From: an uncultured Acidimicrobiales bacterium
GTDB taxonomy: Bacteria > Actinomycetota > Acidimicrobiia > Acidimicrobiales > Iamiaceae
Assembly: GCA_937926025.1 (NCBI GenBank)
Contig: CALANQ010000030.1
Coordinates: forward strand, 1-14,238
DNA length: 14,238 nucleotides
Direction: 5' to 3'
Under the pieces are notes generated by a model that searched no databases, had not been told where the DNA came from, and worked only from the letters and a program-made list of their open reading frames with translations. Numbering within the stretch: position 1 is the first letter of the stretch; every line of letters begins with the position of its first letter. The position numbers and the translations under genes were made by a program. This document shows, one piece after another, positions 1-4,612 of the stretch.

Positions 1-186
1 GACGACGCCTTCGTGGACGTGGAGCCGAGCGAGCTGTTCAAGATCCTGGACCTGGTGACCCGCCTCTCGAACCGCACCCAGATCGTGCTGCTCACGAGCG
101 ACGCCACCATCGCCCGCTGGGCCCGCCGCGAGGCCGCCCACGGCATCGTCGCCCTCTTCGAGTCCGACGGCGCCTCCGTCCGCTGA
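1..186 (+). CDS. C-terminal fragment of an SMC/RecN/YhaN-like AAA family ATPase
   Basis: The window opens inside this gene; 61 residues remain before TGA at 184-186. The fragment starts with DDAFVDVEP, which fits the end of a Walker B strand (acidic DD) plus the D-loop of an ABC-type ATPase head. A helix follows (SELFKILDLVTRLSNRT), then a hydrophobic strand with the switch-like sequence QIVLLTSD, then IARWARREAAHGIVALFE. This order (Walker B, D-loop, 'QxxLLTxD' strand, short tail) is the usual C-terminus of SMC-like, RecN-like or YhaN-like coiled-coil ATPases involved in DNA transactions. The position usually held by the H-loop histidine is Ser in LLTSD. The N-terminal Walker A and any coiled coil lie outside the window, so the exact family cannot be fixed. 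The gene converges on the TadG-like gene, leaving a 48-bp gap. Confidence 0.6.
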   Translation, partial: DDAFVDVEPSELFKILDLVTRLSNRTQIVLLTSDATIARWARREAAHGIVALFESDGASVR

Positions 187-229
187 CCGGACCCGACCGG
201 GATGAGCTGACCGGACCCGACCGGTTCGA
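182..229. repeat. 24-bp tandem duplication spanning a stop codon
   Basis: The 19-mer GCTGACCGGACCCGACCGG occurs exactly at 182-200 and again at 206-224, a period of 24 bp. The 5-nt tails differ (GATGA versus TTCGA). The first copy contains the TGA stop of the ATPase gene; the second lies in the convergent gap before the TadG-like stop codon at 235. The repeat is CCGG-rich and could form secondary structure at the ends of both genes, but no T-tract marks it as an intrinsic terminator. Confidence 0.75.
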
Positions 230-234
230 CGCCG

Positions 235-2001
235 CTACCGGATGAGGGTGGCGGACGACGGGGGCAGGATCACGGCCGAGGTCGGATCTGGCGCCATCGT
301 GAGGTAGCTGCCGCCGGTCACCTTCAACCGGTACGAGATGAACTGGGCGTTCTGCTGGCCCCAGTTGCCGCCGCCGGTCAGCGTCAGCTCGTCGGCGAAC
401 GGCGTGAAGAAGGTGCCCCGCAGCGTGACGCCGGCGCCGCCGGAAATGGTGTAGGCGGCCGGCGACTCCGCCCACAGGGCCAGGCCGGCGAAGGGACCCT
501 CGGTGGGCGCCGACCACGACGGCGGCGAGCCGCCGGAGCCCTTCAGGACCGAGTTCTGGCCGAGGTAGATCATGGTGTTGCGGGCGTTGAGGGCACCGCC
601 GCCGAGGTTCAGGTCGCCGCTGCGGACGTAGACGAAAGCCGCCCGGGCGCTCGACGAGGCCAGGCACGGCGCGGTGGTGCTGGTCTGGGTGCAGCCGAAG
701 GGCAGGGTGCTGGTCGGGTTGCTGGTGTTGAAGCTCAGCGCGCCGCCGCTGTTCAGCTTCACCCCGCCGTCCATCACCACGTTGCCGCCGGTGAACGACA
801 CCGAGGTCCCGTTCGTGAGCGACAACCCGTTCGGACCCCCGCAGTCGACCCACCAGTTTCCGGTCACCGCGATGGTGCCGCTCGGGCTGCAGCTGTAGGT
901 CGAGCTCCAGCGCTGGTACCCCGTCAGCGACCCGGACGTTCCGACCCCGGCGCGGAGCCGGTCGATGAAGGGCACCTGGGTGCCGGCGTTGGGGCATCCC
1001 TCGACGGTGATGCCGAAGTACGTGGGGTAGCTGGCCTTGCAGTTCCACGCCCAGTCCACCGGGGCACGGGTCGCCCGCTCCGTCGAGGAGACGGGCTGCG
1101 GAAGGATCTGGGTGCCGACCGCCGTCTGGTCGCAGGCGGTGGAGCCGATGCAGGTCGTGGCGCCGCGCGGGAGGGCCCGGAGGGTGATCGCACCTCGGGC
1201 GTTCGGTGCGCCCGTGATCGGGACGGCTCGGACCTCCGTGCCGGCACCGCCCGTGACCAGGGTGGGGCTCTGGCTGCTGCACCCGGCGGTGCCGTCGGAG
1301 TCCAGCGTGATCACGCCGGGGTTGATGTGGGCCGGGTCGCTGACGTCGCCGGCGGTCACCTTGGAGCCGCCCTGCACGTTGAGCACGCCGCACCCGGTCG
1401 GATCGAGGAGCCACAGCGCCGGGACCAGCCGGGTCTGGGAGGCACCGCCCCGCACCGTGGCCACGCGGGTCACGGGGTAGGACTGCCGTCCCATGATGCC
1501 GCCGAAGAACGATGGCTCCTCGGAGGTGATGGACACGGTGATGCGCTCGCACGGCAGCCCGTCCAGCAGCCCGGCGCCGAACGTCGGATCCGCGATCTCG
1601 GAGTCGGGCACCGGGAACCGCAGGCGAAGTGTGTAGTGACCGGTGGAGGCGACCGGCCGCACCTGGGAGGTCGGCCCGTTGCTGCACACCGTCGAGTCGA
1701 AGCCGGAGCAGAACGACGTGGCCTCGATGCCCGGGTTCGCCCGGGCGTTGGTGTTGAAGTAGTTGACGATGTCCTTGCAGGCGTCGCTGTAGTGGTTGCG
1801 AGCCAGGTCGTCGCCGCCCGCCAGCGCCGCCAGGTCAGCGGTCGACTGGTCGAAGCCGGCACCGCCCCGCGTGTAGCCGAGGTCGATCACGATGCCGACG
1901 ACGACCACCAGCGCCACCATGGCCAGCGCCATGAGCACGAGGACCGACCCCCGCTCGTGGGCGGCTCCTCGCGGTGCCCGGGGGTGGTGGTGGCCGATCA
2001 C
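235..2001 (-). CDS. TadG-like Tad-domain exported protein, last gene of the ECF-tad operon
   Basis: The product is 588 aa. After a short basic N-terminus (HHHPRAPRGAAHERG), residues 19-41 form one hydrophobic helix (SVLVLMALAMVALVVVVGIVID), followed by LGYTRGGAGFDQSTADLAALAGGDDLA. That is the typical N-terminus of TadG-like / putative Flp pilus assembly proteins (Tad domain). The remaining ~540 residues should be extracytoplasmic. They are rich in Gly, Ser, Thr and Asn, carry 14 cysteines (all in the first ~450 residues), and end in a cysteine-free, beta-prone region (FFTPFADELTLTGGGNWGQQ). The GTG start at 2001-1999 overlaps the TGA of tadE (GTGA), and no other start lies before the helix. 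The E5-like glutamate of prepilins is absent, which is normal for TadG. TadG proteins act at the cell envelope during Flp/Tad pilus assembly. The large C-terminal domain has no function I can name; an adhesin or cell-wall role is possible. Confidence 0.8.
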   Translation of the reverse strand: MIGHHHPRAPRGAAHERGSVLVLMALAMVALVVVVGIVIDLGYTRGGAGFDQSTADLAALAGGDDLARNHYSDACKDIVNYFNTNARANPGIEATSFCSGFDSTVCSNGPTSQVRPVASTGHYTLRLRFPVPDSEIADPTFGAGLLDGLPCERITVSITSEEPSFFGGIMGRQSYPVTRVATVRGGASQTRLVPALWLLDPTGCGVLNVQGGSKVTAGDVSDPAHINPGVITLDSDGTAGCSSQSPTLVTGGAGTEVRAVPITGAPNARGAITLRALPRGATTCIGSTACDQTAVGTQILPQPVSSTERATRAPVDWAWNCKASYPTYFGITVEGCPNAGTQVPFIDRLRAGVGTSGSLTGYQRWSSTYSCSPSGTIAVTGNWWVDCGGPNGLSLTNGTSVSFTGGNVVMDGGVKLNSGGALSFNTSNPTSTLPFGCTQTSTTAPCLASSSARAAFVYVRSGDLNLGGGALNARNTMIYLGQNSVLKGSGGSPPSWSAPTEGPFAGLALWAESPAAYTISGGAGVTLRGTFFTPFADELTLTGGGNWGQQNAQFISYRLKVTGGSYLTMAPDPTSAVILPPSSATLIR

Positions 2002-2507
2002 TGCTCGAGCTTCGAGGTCGAACGAGCGGTCACCGTCACCGGGACCTGGGTGACGACGGCCTCGATCCGGTCGCTGAAGCGGACCACCACCTGCACCCGC
2101 TTGCCGTTGTCGACGCTCTGGTCGACGTAGCAGGGCGCCAGCGTCGCGTTGGTCGTGTGCGCGAGCGATAGCGGAACGGGGGCGGAGCCCGGGCCCTCCA
2201 CCAGGGCGACGCACACATCCGTCGCCGAGACCGACCCTTCCGACCGGGCCACGGTGGCGGACCGCACCTGCTGGGCCCACGTCCGCCCCGCGCAGTTCGT
2301 GGCCGGGGTGCACTGGTCCGGCGCCATCGTCGCGCCGTAGCGCGCTCCCTCTCGGGACGCCTGGGTCGCCGCCATCTTCCGGTTCAGGACCAACCCGCCG
2401 GTCAGCATGCCGAACAGCAGCATGGCGAGGAACGGCACGATCAGCGCGAACTCCACCAGGACCGCGCCGCGCTCGCCTCGCGCCGCCCGGCGCGCCGTGG
2501 GGCTCAT
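1998..2507 (-). CDS. TadE-like pseudopilin
   Basis: The product is 169 aa. The N-terminus MSPTARRAARGERG is followed by AVLVEFALIVPFLAMLLFGML, the standard TadE opening. A Gly14/Ala15 step and Glu19 (fifth residue after it) match a prepilin-peptidase site with E5. Next comes a conserved-style NRKMAATQASREGARYGAT stretch, then an exported domain of ~100 residues with four cysteines (66, 72, 99, 126). TadE proteins are minor pseudopilins or envelope factors of Flp/Tad pili. The ATG at 2507-2505 overlaps the TGA of the upstream gene (ATGA), with a strong Shine-Dalgarno GGAGGT just upstream, at about 2513-2518. The stop overlaps the GTG of the TadG-like gene. Overlaps on both sides suggest coupled translation and stoichiometric production. 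No prepilin peptidase or Tad ATPase is in the window. Confidence 0.87.
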   Translation of the reverse strand: MSPTARRAARGERGAVLVEFALIVPFLAMLLFGMLTGGLVLNRKMAATQASREGARYGATMAPDQCTPATNCAGRTWAQQVRSATVARSEGSVSATDVCVALVEGPGSAPVPLSLAHTTNATLAPCYVDQSVDNGKRVQVVVRFSDRIEAVVTQVPVTVTARSTSKLEQ

Positions 2508-3262
2508 GACGCACCTCCGTGGCCCGGACCGAACGATCCGTGGGGCGAGGTGGGCCGGGTGGTGGCCGGGTTCGTCGGGCGGGTGGTGGCCGGGTTGCTG
2601 GGCCGGGTGGCGGACGGGTCGGTCGGTCGGGTGGTCGCGGGCGTGGTCGGCCGCGTCGGCCGGACCGGGGTGGCGGGCGTGGCCGGGGTCGCCGGGGTCG
2701 CCGGGGTCCCCGTCTCGGGGTTGGCGGGGGTCGCCGGGGTCGCGGGCGTCGCCGGCGTGGCCCCGGACCCTCCGGCCTCCGCCGGGGTCGTGCCGCCCGA
2801 GCCACCGGAGCCACCCGAGCCACCCGGAGCGCCGGAGGTCGGGGCTGTGGTGGACCCGGCGCCGCTCGGCGTGGTGGCTCCGGGGGCCTCCTCCGACGGG
2901 GCCGCGGAGGTCGAGGTCGACCCACCGTCGGGGGAGCCCGTGGTCGAGGTGGCGCAGGAGGCGCCCGGGCACCCGGGCTCGTCGGAAGGCGGCGGATCGG
3001 CCCGGTCCGGGACCTCGATGCCCACGTGGCCCAGCACCTCGTGCGCGACGTGCTGCGCCGGAGCCGGGAGGGCCCCGGCCGCCGCCAGGCCGGTGCTCGC
3101 CATCAGCGCCACCACCAGCGCCGCGACGGCCACCTGCCAGCCCCGGCGCGACGGGCCCCGCTGCGCCTGCTCGATCCGTTCGAGGCAGCGCCGCTCCACC
3201 GCGGGCGGGACCGGTGCCTCCCCCACCGCTCGGAGGCGGGCGATCAGTGCGTCGTGCTCCAT
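2504..3262 (-). CDS. Single-pass membrane protein with Pro/Ala/Thr-repeat tail, probable anti-sigma partner
   Basis: The product is 252 aa. A cytoplasmic segment of ~41 residues (MEHDALIARLRAVGEAPVPP to RGPSRR) precedes one membrane helix at about 42-64. Then comes a short conserved-looking juxtamembrane part (LPAPAQHVAHEVLGHVGIEVP, about 65-85), a CX4C pair (C98, C103), and a ~150-residue low-complexity tail of Ser/Gly/Thr followed by Pro/Ala/Thr repeats. It lies directly after the ECF sigma gene, the usual place for an anti-sigma factor, and the topology fits. However, there is no zinc anti-sigma HxxxCxxC motif and the N-terminal domain is very short, so the role is an inference from position. 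The ATG at 3262 overlaps the sigma TGA by 1 nt; a GTG one codon upstream (3265) is an equal alternative, giving 253 aa. The 3' end overlaps tadE by 4 nt. The tail could span the cell wall. Confidence 0.7.
   Translation of the reverse strand: MEHDALIARLRAVGEAPVPPAVERRCLERIEQAQRGPSRRGWQVAVAALVVALMASTGLAAAGALPAPAQHVAHEVLGHVGIEVPDRADPPPSDEPGCPGASCATSTTGSPDGGSTSTSAAPSEEAPGATTPSGAGSTTAPTSGAPGGSGGSGGSGGTTPAEAGGSGATPATPATPATPANPETGTPATPATPATPATPVRPTRPTTPATTRPTDPSATRPSNPATTRPTNPATTRPTSPHGSFGPGHGGAS
2546..2641 (-). repeat. Four-copy 24-bp (8-aa) coding repeat, PATTRPTN type
   Basis: Residues 208-239 of the putative anti-sigma protein are four consecutive 8-aa units: PATTRPTD, PSATRPSN, PATTRPTN and PATTRPTS. 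The DNA repeats at 24 bp with a few substitutions. This is a degenerate tandem repeat that could vary in copy number without breaking the frame. Confidence 0.85.
2666..2761 (-). repeat. ATP-triplet (9-bp) coding repeat in two blocks
   Basis: Residues 168-199 of the putative anti-sigma protein consist of tandem Ala-Thr-Pro triplets in two blocks, interrupted by ANPETG. The DNA period is 9 bp. Together with the adjacent 8-aa repeat it forms a Pro-rich, extended and probably flexible extracytoplasmic stalk of about 70 residues. A Gly-Gly-Ser stretch (GGSGGSGGSGG, residues 147-157) sits just before it. Confidence 0.85.
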
Positions 3263-3828
3263 CACCGCTCCTCCTCGTCCTGGTCGCCGAGCGAGCGGGC
3301 CATCTGGTCCAGCGCTCGGTGCTGCATGGACTTGGTGGCGCCGACCGTCCGACCGGTCAGCCGCGCCACGTCCTCGATGCTCAGATCGGCGATGAACCGC
3401 AGCGCCACCACCTCGCGCTGCTCGTCGGTCAGCCGCTCGAGGGCCGCGAACAGCTCCTCATCCGGCTCTGGCGGTGCGTCGACCACCTGGTCGTGGCGAC
3501 CCAGCGACACCGTCCGGGGTCGACGGCTGCGCCGGCGGCGGGCGTCGATCAGCCGGTTCCGGGCGATGGTGAACACCCACCGGCGCAGGTCGTCGTCGTC
3601 GCCCTCGAAGGCGGGCAGGGACCGGGTGACCTGGAAGAACACCTCGCCGAGCAGATCGTCAGGATCCTCGGTGCCCTGACCTCGCAGGTAGCCCCGCACC
3701 GACGCGCTGAACCGGCGGTACACTTCGCCAGCGTCGAGCTCGTCCACGTCAGGCCGCGCCACGGCGTGCCGCGCGCGAGCAGTCCCGTCCGCGACCAGCG
3801 GTGGGGGCAGCAACGGGATCGTGGTCAT
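3262..3828 (-). CDS. ECF (sigma-70 family, RpoE-like) RNA polymerase sigma factor
   Basis: The product is 188 aa, the normal size for an ECF sigma factor. Region 2 spans about residues 36-100: YRRFSASVRGYLRG, then the DDLLGEVFFQVTRSL core-binding helix, then RRWVFTIARNRLIDARRRR, which contacts the -10 element. A short Pro/acidic linker (about 105-125) follows. Region 4 spans about 127-180: LERLTDEQREVVALRFIADLSIEDVARLTGRTVGATKSMQHRAL (given here only as family-type segments around L130, L149 and T163), a helix-turn-helix for the -35 element. ATG at 3828 gives the expected N-terminus; only a weak GAAGG lies upstream. The stop overlaps the start of the putative anti-sigma gene. It probably directs transcription of its own operon and perhaps of unlinked Tad pilus genes, which is an inference. 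Confidence 0.9.
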   Translation of the reverse strand: MTTIPLLPPPLVADGTARARHAVARPDVDELDAGEVYRRFSASVRGYLRGQGTEDPDDLLGEVFFQVTRSLPAFEGDDDDLRRWVFTIARNRLIDARRRRSRRPRTVSLGRHDQVVDAPPEPDEELFAALERLTDEQREVVALRFIADLSIEDVARLTGRTVGATKSMQHRALDQMARSLGDQDEEER

Positions 3829-3846
3829 GGGCGGACGACCTTCGAG

Positions 3847-3866
3847 TCAGCGAAACCATTCGCTGA
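3847..3866 (-). promoter_or_regulatory. Perfect 8-bp inverted repeat just upstream of the sigma gene
   Basis: TCAGCGAA at 3847-3854 and TTCGCTGA at 3859-3866 are exact reverse complements around a 4-nt loop. On the minus strand the repeat ends 18 nt before the sigma ATG, immediately before the weak GAAGG. It could be an operator for a dimeric repressor or an RNA hairpin controlling sigma translation. It is not followed by a T-run, so a terminator is unlikely. Confidence 0.45.
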
Positions 3867-4053
3867 GGAGAGCGTCGGCGGCCCCCTCGGGGATACGGGT
3901 GCCGGAGGAGTTCCTCCTCGGGCCGGGAGCCGCTCGCATCGGATGCCGATGGGCAGCGATCACCGGCGTCGGACGCCACGCGTGTCTCCGTCCTCGTTCC
4001 ATCGGATCGGCGGGGGCCGACCTTGAGGGTTCTGTTCCCCGGGTGAGGGAGTC
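3867..4053 (-). promoter_or_regulatory. Inverted-repeat-rich leader/promoter region of the ECF-tad operon
   Basis: The rest of the gap between the gamma-carbonic-anhydrase-like gene and the sigma gene has no supportable ORF. It holds GAGGAG/CTCCTC at 3905-3910 and 3914-3919 (extending to 3901-3923 with one mismatch), CATCGG/CCGATG at 3937-3942 and 3946-3951, GGCGTC/GACGCC at 3965-3970 and 3972-3977, and the palindrome CACGCGTG at 3977-3984. On the minus strand three GGAAC words occur. One, near 4001-4005, lies 15 nt before a CGTGG, which loosely resembles an ECF -35/-10 pair. The repeats are clear; the promoter assignment is weak. Confidence 0.35.
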
Positions 4054-4572
4054 CTAGTCCAGGCGGCGGAGCTCCGCCCGGTAGCGGTGGCCGCGGTCCA
4101 CGTAGGACTGCATGCCGAGCGAGATCATCTCGGGGGTCACGGCATCGGGACGGATCTTGGCGGGGATGCCCAGCGCCATGGCTCGGGCCGGGACGATGGT
4201 GCCGCCCGACACCACCGCGCCGGCGCCGACGAGAGCGCCGGTCTCCACCACGGCCTTGTGCAGCACCACCGAGCCCGAGCCCACGAGGGCGCCGTCGTGG
4301 ATGATGCACCCCTCCAGGTGGGCGAGGTGGCCGACGACGCACTCGTCGCCCACGGTGGTGGGCTGGAAGTGGGTGGTGTGGACGATGGCCCCGTCCTGGA
4401 TGGAGGCGCGGGCGCCGATGTGGATCTCGCCGTCGTCGCCTCGCAGCACCGCGCCGGGCCACACCGAGCTCTCCGCCCCGATGGTGACCGAGCCGATGAT
4501 CACCGCCTCCGGCGAGATGTAGGCGTCGGGGTGGATCTGGGGGACCTGGTGACCCAGGGCGTACACGGCCAT
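4054..4572 (-). CDS. Gamma-carbonic-anhydrase-like hexapeptide-repeat protein
   Basis: The product is 172 aa, the usual size of the YrdA/CaiE/PaaY/gamma-carbonic-anhydrase family. Left-handed beta-helix hexapeptides run from about residue 14 to 138 (IHPDAYISPEAVIIGSVTIG, then VWPGAVLRGDDGEIHIGARASIQDG). A C-terminal helix is formed by PEMISLGMQSYVDRGHRYRAELRRLD. Family members form trimers that bind a metal with three histidines. Here His65 (IVHTT) and His82 (GHLAH) are present, but the third ligand position, five residues after His82, is Glu87, with His85 nearby. Carbonic anhydrase activity is therefore uncertain; an acyltransferase-like or structural role is possible. The ATG at 4572 is placed by homology. 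There is no good Shine-Dalgarno, but TACCCT lies 6 nt upstream, consistent with leaderless expression. The longer open frame upstream (to 4770) is antisense to the oligopeptidase and was not used. Confidence 0.85.
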   Translation of the reverse strand: MAVYALGHQVPQIHPDAYISPEAVIIGSVTIGAESSVWPGAVLRGDDGEIHIGARASIQDGAIVHTTHFQPTTVGDECVVGHLAHLEGCIIHDGALVGSGSVVLHKAVVETGALVGAGAVVSGGTIVPARAMALGIPAKIRPDAVTPEMISLGMQSYVDRGHRYRAELRRLD

Positions 4573-4578
4573 CAGCGG

Positions 4579-4584
4579 AGGGTA
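4579..4584 (-). promoter_or_regulatory. Candidate leaderless -10 box for the gamma-carbonic-anhydrase-like gene
   Basis: On the minus strand TACCCT (TANNNT) is followed by 6 nt (CCGCTG) and then the ATG at 4572. This spacing is typical of actinobacterial leaderless transcripts that start at the A of ATG, and it explains the missing Shine-Dalgarno. No clear -35 element is seen. Confidence 0.4.
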
Positions 4585-4599
4585 CCGGTCGAACGCCCG

Positions 4600-4605
4600 T
4601 AGCCT
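4600..4605 (+). promoter_or_regulatory. Candidate leaderless -10 box for the oligopeptidase gene
   Basis: TAGCCT (TANNNT) is followed by 7 nt and the GTG at 4613. As with the divergent gene, the spacing fits a leaderless mRNA. It also supports GTG 4613 as the true start of the oligopeptidase despite the frame break that follows. Confidence 0.4.
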
Positions 4606-4612
4606 CCCCGTC

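Noticed and set aside
92..1687. 531-codon open frame on the minus strand
   Set aside because: It overlaps the TadG-like gene in another frame and is Arg/Pro/His-rich without a domain; the TadG frame has a proper membrane helix and normal composition.
2540..2765. Regularly repeated DNA that might be taken for a CRISPR array
   Set aside because: The periods are 9 and 24 bp with no unique spacers, and the repeats are in frame in a Pro/Ala/Thr-rich coding region.
2407..4026. 539-codon open frame on the plus strand
   Set aside because: It is antisense to the sigma and membrane-partner genes, with Arg/Pro/Gly-rich shadow composition.
3821..4057. 78-codon plus-strand frame in the region upstream of the sigma gene
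   Set aside because: It has no ribosome-binding site or recognisable sequence, and it overlaps the sigma start and the inverted-repeat region; more likely non-coding leader.
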